A stretch of DNA of 64,000 bases from Chlamydoabsidia padenii (taxonomy: Eukaryota; Mucoromycota; Mucoromycetes; Mucorales; Cunninghamellaceae), in assembly GCA_025330725.1 (NCBI GenBank), contig JAIWND010000006.1, forward strand, positions 62,001-126,000, given 5' to 3'. Position 1 is the stretch's first letter, and each line of letters opens with the position of its first letter. The notes under the pieces are model-generated. The model was not told the DNA's origin and did not search any database. It saw only the letters and a program-made list of their open reading frames with translations. Position numbers and translations under genes: made by a program. Positions 35,804 through 46,961 of this stretch are shown here, one piece after another.

Positions 35804-36351
35804 TTACGTTTTCTTTTGATCAAGCCAGTCATCCTTATTTCCTTTGAAGAGATCCAACCGTTTGAAAGCATAAGTCTCGACATGATCCAATATACGCAAT
35901 GCATGACGTTCCGCCTCCACTACGCCTTTCTTGATGACTTGACAAGTCTGGAAATCCTCTTCCCTATTCTTCATATTACTTGTAAAAAAAAACAAAATCG
36001 CATGAATATTAAAACGCCGCCTCCGATCTATCTTACTTTTTCTGAAGAATACCAAGATACCATCGTTTGACTAATGTTCATAATGTTCAGTAAAAAAAAA
36101 AAAGATGTAATCATGAACAACTTACGAGTATGAGTGAACCCAAGCAAAAGATCGATTTCTTTCAATACCATCGTATCATCATTATCAGATGACTCGGTAG
36201 GAATGACATTGGTAATATCATCAAATACTCGTTTGCGTTTGATCGGGGAATCAATCCAGCGGTCGGTCAAACGGGTGATCTGGTCCTTCATCTCGATCGT
36301 TAGCACATCAGTGACTTTTTTCAAAAATGTGGTTGTAAGAGATAGGCTCAT
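35804..36351 (-). CDS. 144-aa helical protein, not recognised
   Basis: Exons 36351-36126, 36070-36037 (34 nt) and 35978-35804 join in phase with GT-AG signals. The protein is predicted helical and charged: FLKKVTDVLTIEMKDQITRL, DDTMVLKEIDLLLGFTHT, LKRWYLGILQKNN and GVVEAERHALRILDHVETYAF. No membrane segment or known motif is seen. Size and heptad-like spacing would suit a subunit of a small helical complex. A 37-nt T-run (minus strand) immediately precedes the start, and an element at 36461 lies 110 bp upstream, both supporting a real gene. Function not assigned. Confidence 0.6.
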
Positions 36352-36375
36352 GGGTTGGACAAACAAGTATACTTG

Positions 36376-36414
<39 letters not shown>

Positions 36415-36460
36415 GGGAATCACCTTCTTTTTTTTTTTTTATGCTGGAGAATGTGAAACT

Positions 36461-36473
36461 GGCGGGGATTTAA
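36461..36473. promoter_or_regulatory. GGCGGGGATTTAA element
   Basis: Lies 110-122 bp upstream of the small helical gene that starts at 36351 (minus strand). Confidence 0.4.
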
Positions 36474-37313
36474 TTGGAAGCGGGCTTTTTGAATACCAAA
36501 AAGTATATCAGGGGGGGACTTCATTACTTTCTCGCTCCCTTTTTTTCCTTGTTTATAGTTCAAAATGACGAAAAGCAAAGATGACGAATATAAGTTATAA
36601 AACAATTCAAATGTAGTATTGTTACTACAAATAATAGTTATTAATATGTCTCAGGATTCGGATTATCTAATCGTCTCTCTTTTTCATCAATAGTAGGCCT
36701 TAATGATTACACTCGACTTCGATCCACCACCATCAAGTTTATAATGTCTATTCAATAAAGGTAAAAAGTAATTGAATCAACAAAGTGATTACTTGGGATG
36801 GGGGAAGGACTAGAGATCTCTTTTGGCATTAGACCCTGTCTGTAGGCACATTATCAAGATGTGCTAATCAATAACTCCAAAGACCTCTATCCTACTGATT
36901 AGGTAAAAAGATACTAACATACTTATTCTTTGTTTTGGGGAACCTGTATTTCATAAACTACTATGCCGGCAAACACAACACCTTCTCATACAAATGGACT
37001 GGATCATCAGAATAACATTCGAACAAATATGCACGTCTTCCTCATACGGCATGATGCAAGATGTATGCGGCACCCCAGATGATCACGATTCTCTCTACAT
37101 GATGGTGGTAACTAGTGTAGTAATCATTTTACTCTACATTAATAAAAACACACTCTTTGGATGCTGTCTTCTTCTTTTTTTTTTGGGGGGGGATAATGTC
37201 TGACTTTACCAACCATGTGATATTGTGCACGGGTTTTGGCAGGTTTTATTTTGAATAGATTCATTATGCATGCATCATGGATCCAACAAAAAAAAATCTT
37301 CTCCCTTCTAAAC
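36474..37313. other. Intergenic region
   Basis: About 800 bp with no supported gene. It contains minor T- and G-runs (about 37172-37191) and short open frames without bias. Confidence 0.45.
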
Positions 37314-37327
37314 TTTTAAATCCCGAC
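37314..37327. promoter_or_regulatory. TTTTAAATCCCGAC element
   Basis: Lies 69-82 bp upstream of the 3-hydroxyanthranilate dioxygenase start codon. Confidence 0.45.
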
Positions 37328-37395
37328 TTGGGTGTAAAAAAAAAAGGGAGGGACATTTATTTTCTTCTTCTTCTTTCTAACCATCCTACACTCTT

Positions 37396-38124
37396 ATGTT
37401 ACCAATTCCAATCAACTTGCCTAAATGGCTTGAAGAAAACGGTGACAAGCTTCAGCCTCCTGTCAACAATTATGTATTATACCGAGGAAAAGACACTATT
37501 GTCATGGTGGTGGGTGGACCTAATCGTCGATCGGATTATCATGTCAATGAAACTGAAGTAAGTAAAACAAAGGGAGAATCACTAACTAAACTCATTCACT
37601 CACTCACTCACTCTTCTCCTGTTTTTTTTTGTGGTAGGAATGGTTTTATCAACTCAAAGGACAACTTTTGATCAAGGTGGTGGACAATGGTGAATTCAAG
37701 GACATGTATGTCAACGAAGGGGATATGTTTCTCTTACCTCGTAAGTATCATGATAATAAAAATATAAAAAAAAAAGACCATGAAAACAGCATAAACTCAC
37801 TCTTACTCCTTTATAGCCAATGTACCGCATAATCCAGTACGATTTCCCGACTCTATTGGTTTGGTGGTGGAACGGGAAAGATTATCACATCATATCGGTA
37901 AGTTGAAACGCTTATTTAAAGAAAGAAAGAGGGACTCATCTATATTATTATTAGATAAATTACGTTGGTATTGTGAACAACCTTCTTGTCGACACATCAT
38001 TTATGAAGAATCCTTCCATTGTACTGATCTTGGCACACAACTGAAACCGATTATTGAAAGGTTTGCAACAACCGAAGCATACCGAAGGTGTGACAAGTGT
38101 GGACATGTCAGTGCCCCAAAGTGA
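37396..38124 (+). CDS. bna1: 3-hydroxyanthranilate 3,4-dioxygenase
   Basis: Exons 37396-37557, 37638-37740, 37817-37897 and 37955-38124 give 171 aa. The enzyme opens the ring of 3-hydroxyanthranilate in the kynurenine route from tryptophan to NAD. The cupin iron site is visible: [14 protein letters not shown] provides His49 and a glutamate, and [13 protein letters not shown] provides the second histidine at about 93. Upstream [14 protein letters not shown] and NEGDMFLLP are standard. The C-terminus carries two cysteine pairs, CEQPSC and CDKCGH, matching the rubredoxin-like second metal site known in bacterial and yeast enzymes and absent from the longer animal form. A (CACT)n run lies in intron 1. 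Confidence 0.95.
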
Positions 38125-39217
38125 TACCTTATGTATATAAATATATCCTCTCTCTCTCCCAATTGCTGGCTCTGGTCTTTTTCCGTCCCAAATCATTCCC
38201 CTCCTCTGTACATCTTCCCTACCCCCACACCTTTTTTTTTTTTTTTTTTTTAATCTGGTTATATCATTTAGTTTTAGTATATAGTTAGTATAGTGCTGTT
38301 AACTTTTTTTTTTATGGAAATAAAGACAAACACGTATCATTACTCTTATATACTCTTAAAATGTGTGCTTTATGTCATACAGAACTACTCTCATTGTATA
38401 TAGAATAGTCATATACAATCTCACTATGGTATACAGTGATAATGCGCATGCCTGAATAGTATTATGCTCACCACGTTCCTGGCTGGTTTGTAGTCTCATC
38501 TATGAAATTGAAGCGGCGATTCACTTGTTTTTGAAGAAAGATGACTACAAAAATATAGACGAAGCTAATAGATGGTTAGCTTACATGGCACAGGAATAAG
38601 GTACAGATTTCAGCCGGGTTTGATCAGATTGCCTTTTTTGGACACTAGTTTATTTTTGCATTGATGATACTGCGCTGTGTCCTTTATCACAAAGAGTGTA
38701 GTCATCATCACCTCGACCCTAATGATGATGATTCACTTTTTCGCATTGATGATGCATTATAAACATACATACCACAAATATTTCATTTACATTAGGGGTA
38801 CACCAGCATGACAGCGGAGTTCACAAAACGTTATCTTTGTGTTTCCGATACGCGCGATCTTCAGGTCCAGGTTTTAAAGAATGAGGTGAATCTCCGATAC
38901 CTCTCTGGTTCAAAAAGCATGGTCTTATCTCGAACGGATCACATATAGTAGTAAGAGAAAAATAGAAAGAGGGGAAAGGTCATTCTTAATTTGGTTTCCC
39001 TTTTTTTTCACGTCACCTACTACCCCATATAGACAAACTGTCATCGATTGGTAAGTTCATCTACCCATTTGACTTTCGTCAAGCCCTTGAATTTCATTTG
39101 CAGGACCCATGAAGAATCCCTCCCCTTCTCTTTGGTTTTTAGAATTCCGACTTTTTTTTTTCTTTTTTTTTGAAGGATGTTTCAAGCAAAAAGAGGTTCC
39201 AAGGGAGTTTTTTTTTT
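38125..39217. other. Intergenic region of about 1.1 kb
   Basis: The 3' UTR of the dioxygenase gene (T20 run near 38231; AATAAAG near 38319) is followed by sequence without supported genes. A GCGGCGATTCA string at about 38511 repeats one at 19982. T-runs near 39150-39220 close the region. Confidence 0.45.
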
Positions 39218-39355
39218 TTAGTTTGGGTCTATCCCTAACTCTAAATCACAATAGGCGGGTGCCCTTGATTTTTTGGGTAGGATAGTCCAGTCTGAGCAAG
39301 TTTCAATATCCGCTTCAAAGTGTTCCATAGGTGGTGTTTCATTTCCACTACTCAT
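39218..39355 (-). CDS. Possible 45-aa acidic peptide
   Basis: An ATG at 39355 opens MSSGNETPPMEHFEADIETC and runs 45 codons to a TAA, with protein-like composition. A strong acceptor (TTATATTTCAG) ends nine bases before the ATG, so the ORF may be the last exon of a spliced transcript. It is head-to-head with the PH gene only 89 bp away, so it could also be chance. No domain is recognised. Confidence 0.28.
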   Translation of the reverse strand: MSSGNETPPMEHFEADIETCSDWTILPKKSRAPAYCDLELGIDPN

Positions 39356-39443
39356 CTGTGCCTGAAATATAAATAATTTGTCAGGCGCCTTTTTTTTTTT
39401 TTTTTTTTTTTTTTTTCTTTCTTCTTCTTTCCTCTCCATTACA

Positions 39444-40325
39444 ATGCCTAGTGTCGACGCTACACGACGATCCACAAATCAAGCCCATTTTGACCTAATT
39501 TCGCCATTATCAATGGGTTTCCCTGTAGATATTGAAACCCCTGAACGACGACGATTCCGAAAAGAACAAGAAGAATTAAAGAAACACATTACAGCCGACC
39601 TTTCCAGCTCATACCGACCCACCGCGGCTGGCATCCACCAGCACATTATTTGGCCTCATGCCACCATGAAAGGGTTTCTCACCAAACATCTACCTCCCTC
39701 TCCCATGCTGTCACTAGTCACCAAACATCGTAAACGACGCTACGTAATTCTTGCCGACCGATTCCTCTACTGTTTCAAGACCGACACACCCACACACAAG
39801 TACCGGGACTATATGGAACTACGTCGTGACACCCAGGTCTTTGTCACTGACCATCTTGCCGGGGTGCTGTATTGTATCGAGATTAGAAACACTGGGACAA
39901 CATGGTTCTTACAAGCCGATCATGCAGATTCAATGAAGGTATGGTTGGAACGATTAAAGAAAACAATACACTACTTGGCCGACACAGACAATGAAGGGCC
40001 GATCACCAAGGATAAACTACACCTTGTCCATTCACCTGAAGATGTGTTTATCATGAATGGTGGTGGCATCGATACCGACTCTTCCTCTTCTTCTTCTTCT
40101 TTGACGTATTCGCCACGATCAAGTCAACATGATATTTATGGTGATACAGGAACCTCCATTGGGCCCATGTCTCCTGGTCTGTATAGGTCCCATCGGAACA
40201 GTAGCGCCCGATCTAGTTTGTCTAATGAAGATCATCGGATAAAAAGTCTCTTGCCTGATGTCTTGCCACCACAACTACCTCCTCCTACTTCCAAATTACC
40301 TCCCCCACCCCCTTCCTACTTGTAG
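39444..40325 (+). CDS. PH-domain protein
   Basis: Single exon, 293 aa. A PH domain occupies about residues 73-175: MKGFLTKHLPP, HRKRRYVILADRFLYCFKTD, the loop AGVLYCIEIRNTGTTWFLQA and the closing helix ADSMKVWLERLKKTIHYL with its conserved tryptophan. The N-terminal part has a charged helix (ERRRFRKEQEELKKHI). The C-terminal third is Ser-rich (SSSSSSSSLTYSPRSS) and ends in a proline-rich tail. Likely a membrane or phosphoinositide-binding adaptor; yeast relatives take part in polarity and cortical signalling. A 27-nt T-run lies about 30 bp upstream of the start, in the presumed 5' UTR. Confidence 0.85.
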   Translation: MPSVDATRRSTNQAHFDLISPLSMGFPVDIETPERRRFRKEQEELKKHITADLSSSYRPTAAGIHQHIIWPHATMKGFLTKHLPPSPMLSLVTKHRKRRYVILADRFLYCFKTDTPTHKYRDYMELRRDTQVFVTDHLAGVLYCIEIRNTGTTWFLQADHADSMKVWLERLKKTIHYLADTDNEGPITKDKLHLVHSPEDVFIMNGGGIDTDSSSSSSSLTYSPRSSQHDIYGDTGTSIGPMSPGLYRSHRNSSARSSLSNEDHRIKSLLPDVLPPQLPPPTSKLPPPPPSYL

Positions 40326-40553
40326 TTTATCTTTTTTTTTATATATTTATGTATGTATATCTATTTTTACCCCCCTTCCCCCACACTCTGTTTACTACTT
40401 GACTAATAATAATGATAATAATAAAAACACTATTGTATTATACCATCTATTTTTTTTTAAAAAGATTCCATAGTAATGTCTTTGTGTAACACCGGTTGAT
40501 AATGTAAAAAAGGACATATCAAGCAAAGGTCATTTTTTATTATTATCAAACAA

Positions 40554-41696
40554 TTAGTAATTTAAAAAGGGTTTCTGTTTAGCATTAAATGCATCTAGTT
40601 TCTGCCAAAAGTCCACCACCGCTGCCTTGTCCATGTAACGACGATCACGATGAATCTATATGATAAAAAGGTTAAAAAAAAAAAGATGAAGATCCATTTG
40701 ATGTATCAACTTACATTCATATAGTTCACAGCCCATTCGGCAGCAGACCCTGTCACCTTGTCTGAGGACCATTTGGGATAAAAGCCTTTGACTAGATCAT
40801 ATGGAGCGGGTGGGAATATAAGTATATCATTCCAAGCATCACTTTTGTTTTATATATACTTACCATTACTAAACACATCCAAGGGTTTTTCCCATTTCCA
40901 ACCTTTAAATTGCCATTGTTGACCCGAGGCAAGGACACAGCATACACGATCCCTACATCCATACATAAAATAATAATAATAAAAAGAAGAAAAAGACGAG
41001 TCAATCCGTCGTTTCCACCATCTGTATATTTTCCTTTACCAATCCGATTGTTTAAATTGAGATACAGAATCCACTACATGATACACAACCGTCTGCCCAT
41101 TAGATCGTTTCCGTTCAATTGTCACTTGTTCTGGTTTCTTTTCACCCGATGCCCGAAGTTCCTGTGCATCCACATACCTAATCCAAATAAAAAAAAAAGT
41201 CAGTGGTGATTCATTACAGAATGATCACTTTTTTCAACTTACCTTTCATTTTGTAGGAATTCCTTGATATTGTACAAGTTTAATTTAGCAGTAGGAGCAG
41301 CAGGTACGATCACGATCGGGATTTTATCTATTATCAAAAGAAAGAAGGGTGAGTATCATCAAGCCAAGGATCAGTTTGTTAGTTTGTTTTACCTTCCATT
41401 GATAGTTTTGGTTGTTTCTTCTCTGGTACGACGCCTCGTGGCTGAGATCGAGATTGAGATTTGGTGGTAGGGAATAAACTAGATTTGACCAATTCACCCA
41501 ACTTGTCAAATGATTTGGTACCTTGAAGAATCGATGTACGTGTTTCCAATTCCCGTTCATTGGCAAGGATACGTTTGACGGTCTGTGTGTTAACTGGGTC
41601 GGTTTTTTGTTGTGTTGGTATGGTTTTCTGTTTCTTTGTCGTGGTCATACTCGTGGTCGATTCCTCTTCCCCTCGTCTGGTTCGTTTCTCTAGCAG

Positions 41697-41743
<47 letters not shown>

Positions 41744-42165
41744 TGAGTAAGGATGATCTTTTTTCTCTATATACATATACATAATACTTTACCTGTGACA
41801 GTGGCAGGTAAGGTGTCGATTTTACCAGTGAGAAAGTCCATGATTTTCCGCTTGTCGACAATCGAGACATGGTCCACATGTTGTTCTCGACATTCTTTAA
41901 AGTAGGCACTGTTCTCTAGGGTAGCATGTTGTACCAAGAAGACTAGAGTGTCGAGTGTATAGTTACTGTCCTGTGCTGATTTCTTGATATGGGTATCTGT
42001 TTGGCGAGGAAGGATGGTGTGATCAGGCAAGAATTGGAGTCGAGTGCACGCTGACATTGTTTGTACTGGTTGGTCTTGGTCATCGAGGTAATGGATAGGA
42101 TGGTGATGTATAGTCGCCTCACGTAGTAATGTTACGGCAGGTGATGGACTGGTTGTCGATGGCAT
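40554..42165 (-). CDS. cdc73: Cdc73/parafibromin, Paf1 complex subunit
   Basis: Exons 42165-41793, 41689-41393, 41327-41243, 41177-41040, 40952-40864, 40791-40715 and 40655-40554 give 386 aa. The C-terminal Ras-like Cdc73 domain is unmistakable: IPIVIVPAAPTAKLNLYNIK, EFLQNERYVDAQEL, VVYHVVDSVSQFKQSDWDRV, ASGQQWQFKGWKWEKPLDVF and NVKGFYPKW. The middle is basic and disordered; the N-terminal region contains the expected helical KKSAQDSNYTLDTLVFLVQH. Cdc73 anchors the Paf1 complex to elongating RNA polymerase II. A 41-nt T-run (41701-41741) forms the polypyrimidine end of intron 1. It is divergent from the HMG-box gene, 188 bp apart. Confidence 0.95.
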
Positions 42166-42353
42166 GATGAGATAATATATGGAAGAAAGAGAGAAAGAGT
42201 GAGAGAGAAAGAGAAGAAACCATTTCTTTTTGTTTATGTGACTGAGCTCTATTGGATCCCAATTAGGGAACTCATCCCCCCACCGGCCGTGTCAGTTTTT
42301 TTTTTTTTCTTTTCCCATCTCTCTCTCTCACTTTTACTTTTACTAAACACATC

Positions 42354-42999
42354 ATGCCTGACCATAACGCCCAGGCAAGTACTTGAGATCTCAAAATATA
42401 TCTTGATGTGTTTAACTAATAAAAGACATACCTTTTTTATATAAATAGGTAGCAGCCATCCTCGTATCGATCGGCGAAGACTTTGCACGATTGGGTCGTC
42501 TTCTTAATGAACAATCCGGATCAAAAGTGAATAGCCGCAAGGTGTCTTCTGGCAAAAAAGAAAAACCTGCCGATGCTCCCAAGAAAAACGTCTCCTCCTA
42601 CTTACACTTTAGCTTGAAGACTAGACAACGCCTTCAAGAAGAAAATCCTCAACTCAATCAAAGGGAACTCGCCCAATTAACTGGGATCGAATGGAGAGGA
42701 CTGACTAGCGAACAAAAACAGGCAAGTGTAAACCCTATCCCATTCTACCACTAACTCCTCTCTCTCTCTCTTTCTCTGGTTTATAGGTCTATAATGATAT
42801 GGCTAACAAGGATAAGGAGCGATACAAGAAGGAAATGGAAGCGTATAAGGCGCGTGGTCCTTCTGATTCCCCTGCCGCCGCCGCTGTTGACGGCGACGAC
42901 AACAACAACGACAACAACAATAACGGCAACAACGACGACGACAGCGACGACAGCGACGACGGAAGCCCCAAGAGGAAGTCCAGGAAAATTAAACACTAG
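42354..42999 (+). CDS. HMG-box chromatin protein with two GC-AG introns
   Basis: Exons 42354-42374, 42449-42721 and 42787-42999 give 168 aa. One HMG box spans about residues 50-120 (KKNVSSYLHFSLKTRQRLQ, REQ-like LNQRELAQLTGIEWRGLT, then VYNDMANKDKERYKKEMEAY). The tail is poly-Asp/Asn, ending in a basic SPKRKSRKIKH. It resembles Nhp6/HMGB-type architectural proteins that bend DNA without sequence preference. Both introns have GC donors: CAG-GCAAGT at 42375 and CAG-GCAAGT at 42722. Using the nearby GT two to three bases downstream gives stops in frame, so the GC sites are needed. The 21-nt first coding exon is as short as that of the C2 gene's second exon. Confidence 0.87.
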
Positions 43000-43169
43000 G
43001 GATTGAAATTCTTTTAACACACACATACACACCCTTTAGCAATACTAGTATATATCATTATCGTTGATATCCTTATAAATAAAGTACAACCATTTTTTTA
43101 TTATCATAAATAAAGACACATATAAATATAAATATATATATACTATGGATAGGTATGGATGTAGATATA

Positions 43170-44988
43170 TTATGGGCGGGTATGAATGAAGGTATGGGAT
43201 AAACTAAGGACAGGGATCAAACGAGGGTGGACTTGGACTTGGAAAGGTTTCAATGGAGCATGTTCACCATCAATGGCCAGGTAGGCCTTTTGGCCAGGTG
43301 CTGGTTTAGGAGTCAATCGGAATGCCTTGATTTTATAATATTCCACCTAAACAACAGAGAGAGAGAGAGAGAGAGAGAAAAAAAAGTTGTTAAAAAAAGA
43401 GGAGGGGGGGGCGGAATTCAACATGTGTACTTACAATATCAGAATCCAAATGATTGCCTTTTTGCACCTTGTTGAATACATCCATATGTTTAGCAACACC
43501 ATAATTTCCACGTACCAATAACAAATCCAAAAGACCATCATTGGGTAGAGCATAAGGATGGCTAAGCATGCCTCGGGCCAAATAAGGAGTCTTGCTGGCC
43601 AAAAAGAAGGAGATATCACCATGAATTAGAGTCCAGTCATCTGGGATAGGTTCGTCCAGGGCAGGAAGAGTATCTGATCGATCAGATAAAAGACTTGTCC
43701 ATGTAGATGTTTCATGCGCGGTTTCATACTGTTGTTGAATCTTTTCCTTGTTGGTTTCCACAATCTGAATAGCCGCTTCCATACCATAGGTTTTGCCGGA
43801 TAAGATTTCTTTCATCAGTCCCACCACTGTACGCCCATCTCCCATCCATCTGAGAAAAAAAAAATTAATAACCGGACCAAATCCCTTCTTCTTCATTATT
43901 ATTACCGCAAATGTTCCGTTGCCAAGTCAGCATAAGCAGTGATTCCGTAGTTTTGAGATAAAAAGGAAAAGTACCGATGGTCATCATAGGTAATCGAGCA
44001 AAGATCCAAAGCCAAAGGTCGCCCTTTAATGATTTGAAGTGCCGCCGTCGTCGGGTCGAATCCTGCTTGTTCCCCCAATAAACAGATGCTTAGGGCATTA
44101 CCAGTGCCAGCGGGAATCACACCCAAAGGAAGAAGGTCGGCTGATGATCGTTGTAGTAGACCATTGATGACTTCATGGATGACACCATCCCCACTGATAG
44201 TTACAATGGCATCGTAGGCTTCAATATCCAATTCAAGAGCAATCTGAGTCGCTTCGCCTTGATATTCTGTATCTAAAAAGAGAAAGAGAGAGATTAGTTG
44301 TTACTTTTTTTTTTTTTTAGGGGGTCTATCAACTCACATTGGACATCCACTTGACATTTGGCAGCTTCAAAAAGCGACCGGACTTGCGTTTCATAGATTT
44401 GCTTGGCTTTACCTTGACCACTAAAAGGATTAATCAACACCTTGAGTCGCTTCTTCATCACCATATCTATTCATAGTAAAATCAATCAATCAGTCAGACA
44501 GTATCCTAAATAGTGTTTTTTTTTAAAAAAAACCTTTACCTTTATAAGCACCTGCCATCACCTCTGTACAAAAGTCACTACAAGCTTGTTCTTGACCGAC
44601 TGGGACAGTATACATGAATTTATACAGTTCCAAAGGACTTTGTTCTTGATCGGGAGTAAGAGGAATCAAGGCATGGATATGGATGGTATGAGTCTTGTCA
44701 TTGTAAGACACTTGAAGGAGTCCATTGTTTTCAATAGGTAATAAAAGAGGATCCATAAGTTTAGGTGGTGGCAAAGGAATACAACCACACATGCGTCGTA
44801 GTTTGGCTAGCAAGTCAAAGTAGTAGTGAGTTGAATGGAATGGAGTTTTTTTTTTTTTTTTTTTTTTTATCAAGTCGTGTTTTACCTTTTTTGTGAGCAT
44901 TAAAGTCACCTTCGACACGAAGACCTTCACCATCATAAGTCAGTTCCACTGGATGACTTCCTTTGGTTACTTTAAGGCTGTGTAGCAT
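43170..44988 (-). CDS. Sphingosine kinase-type lipid kinase
   Basis: Exons 44988-44886, 44806-44540, 44466-44338, 44272-43906, 43849-43435 and 43346-43170 give 485 aa. The diacylglycerol-kinase catalytic domain starts near residue 125: RLKVLINPFSGQGKAKQIYE, IVTISGDGVIHEVINGL (nucleotide loop), and LGVIPAGTGNALSICL. The sphingosine kinase C-terminal half follows: CSITYDDHRYFSFLSQNYGI, IHGDISFFLASKTPYLA, GLLDLLLVRGNYG and AYLAIDGEHAPLKPFQVQVHP. The enzyme phosphorylates long-chain sphingoid bases (yeast Lcb4/5). The N-terminal 120 residues (CGCIPLPPPK and surroundings) fit a PH-like fold seen in this family. All introns are GT-AG. Confidence 0.92.
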
Positions 44989-45269
44989 TATTAAGACGAG
45001 GAAGATAAAAAAGAAGTAAAGGAGAAAGAGAGGTTCCGAGTTCCCTACTCTTCTTTTTTTTATTTTTATGTGGCCATCCGGAGTTTTAACTTGGTCAAAC
45101 GTGAGATATTGTGTATCATGTTGATACCTTGATTTTTATTGTTATGATTAAAACACGATCAGAAGACTTTGTAAAAAGACATTTATATGTGTATATATAT
45201 ATATAAAAAAAAGGGGGGGGAGGAGGGGGAATGTATTTGCCTAATGCACTATTATGTAAATCCAAGGGA
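44989..45269. other. Spacer: kinase promoter and Snf7 3' end
   Basis: Short spacer with A-rich tracts, a CCGGAGTTTTAA string near 45076, a (TA)n stretch and an A8-G8 run near 45206-45222. Confidence 0.5.
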
Positions 45270-46144
45270 TTAGAAAGCCATACTAGCCTTCAAAGCTTCC
45301 AATTCTTCTTCTTCATCATCCTTGACCTGTTGTCTACGTTCTATTATAACATTAAAACAAACAAAGAGAGAGAGAGAGATCAGTTCTAATTCCTCTGACC
45401 ATTCATTTTTAGTTTCCTTACCTGGTTCATGAGTTGGTACATTGGGAGTGTATACAGCAGGAGCCGGTGTTTCCAGCATCTTGGCATCCAGTTCTTCTTG
45501 TTCTAATTCTTCCAATTCATTCAATAGATCATCTTCATCCAATTCTTCACCCATTCCCACTGGTCGAGAGATCGCATCCGAGATTTCATTGGCAACGTCC
45601 ATTTGATCACGGATATCATCCATTGTTGCGTCCACCTTGTTAATATCCCTATAAAAATATAGATTATTAAAATGAATGATTATGTCAAGTGATGATGATA
45701 ATGATGATTTTCCAAGTCAACTTACATGGATCCATGGATATTCTTCATGGCTTCCGCACCAGCACGCATAGCTCCCATAGTTTCCAGATTCACATTTGCA
45801 TTTTCAATAGCCATCATTTGTGTTTCAATTGTCATACGAGCACCATTGATTTTTTCAATATTGGCTTCATACGCCTTTTTTCGTTTCAGAGCCATCAGGG
45901 CAACTAGTCCATCATAAAAATAAGTATGAGACCAATGGATTAAAATTTTAAAAAAAAAGGGGGGGAGTGGGAATTTACCTCTTCGGTTCTTTGTAGCATT
46001 GATTTTGGCGATCTTGAGTTCATTTTCCACTTTGGCTTCCAAATATGTTTGTCGTTTTTCAAGCATGTCTAGAGTATCTCGTAGTTTGTAAATGGCATCC
46101 TTGGCAGTGGTCTTGTTCTTGGCTTTTCCAAAAAAGAGATTCAT
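45270..46144 (-). CDS. snf7: ESCRT-III core subunit Snf7/CHMP4
   Basis: Exons 46144-45979, 45903-45726, 45648-45422 and 45340-45270 give 213 aa. The protein starts MNLFFGKAKNK, then has the charged helix hairpin (RDTLDMLEKRQTYLEAKVEN; LKRKKAYEANIEKI) and the NLETMGAMRAGAEAMKNIH helix. An acidic C-terminal half follows, with the LNELEELEQEELDAKML MIM-type segment and a final helix, ELEALKASMAF, that binds Bro1-type proteins. Snf7 polymerises into membrane-remodelling filaments in endosomal sorting, cytokinesis and nuclear envelope repair. It shares a 284-bp divergent promoter with the Cox14-like gene. Confidence 0.96.
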
Positions 46145-46323
46145 AGTGTCAATATGTATGTGTGATTGTGTATCTGTGTATGTTATAAAATAATAAAAAG
46201 TAGTAAAAAGAAAAAAAAAAAAAGTCAAGTCGATTGGTATATTAGATGATGGTTGGAAAGAGAGAAAGAAAGATAGAAAAGTAAAGAAGAAAAAACAAGA
46301 CGGAAATAGAGCACAGCGGGTGA

Positions 46324-46335
46324 GCGGGATTTGAA
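46324..46335. promoter_or_regulatory. GCGGGATTTGAA element in a shared promoter
   Basis: Lies 94-105 bp upstream of the Cox14-like start and 180-191 bp upstream of Snf7, between the two divergent genes. Confidence 0.45.
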
Positions 46336-46428
46336 ATTATTGAAAAAAAAAAAATACAACATCGAACGGAACCAGTGGTCTCACACCTCTTTCCTTCTCT
46401 TTTTTTTTAAAAAAAAAATAACAATAAC

Positions 46429-46774
46429 ATGCCTTTGGGATCAAACCTTGCTGACCTTGCTCATAAATCTATGGTGCTTCTTTTGGCAGGAACTACAAGT
46501 AAGTAAGTAAGTGGAATGAATAGAGATCCTTTATTACTCACTCTTTGTCATATTCACTTCTTGTTGTAGTTTACTATGTCACTAATATCAGTTTGATGGT
46601 GAAACATCGCATGGATTTGAAAAAGGAAGGTCGTCTTGAAGAAGAACTGGTAAGGATCTTCAAAAGTCGACTATACCATAATACTCACTCGATGTTTTGT
46701 AGGCTCGTATGAGTGCCATTGCCTTTGGTAAAGAAAAAGCAGCAGCTCAAGAGCAAGAACAATCGTCTGCCTAG
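46429..46774 (+). CDS. Small single-membrane-span protein, Cox14-like
   Basis: Exons 46429-46498, 46570-46649 and 46703-46774 give 73 aa. The layout is a short N-terminus (MPLGSNLADLAHK), one hydrophobic span (SMVLLLAGTTIYYVTNISLM), then a charged tail (VKHRMDLKKEGRLEEELARM). Size, HK before the span and layout resemble fungal Cox14, an inner-membrane factor for cytochrome c oxidase assembly. The likeness is short, so another small mitochondrial protein such as Coa3 or a respiratory subunit is possible. All junctions are GT-AG and in phase. Confidence 0.6.
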
Positions 46775-46961
46775 GATAGACACACACACACACACACACA
46801 CCAACAATGTTTATATGATTCCCCACACCTCTCTCTCTCTCTCCCACCTAGTATACACCTAGACACAATAAATAATAAAAGCATTGATAATATATAGACA
46901 TGGTTTATTCTTCTTTATTATAAATACAATTTGGGGGGGGGTTAAGAAAAAAAAAACTAAT

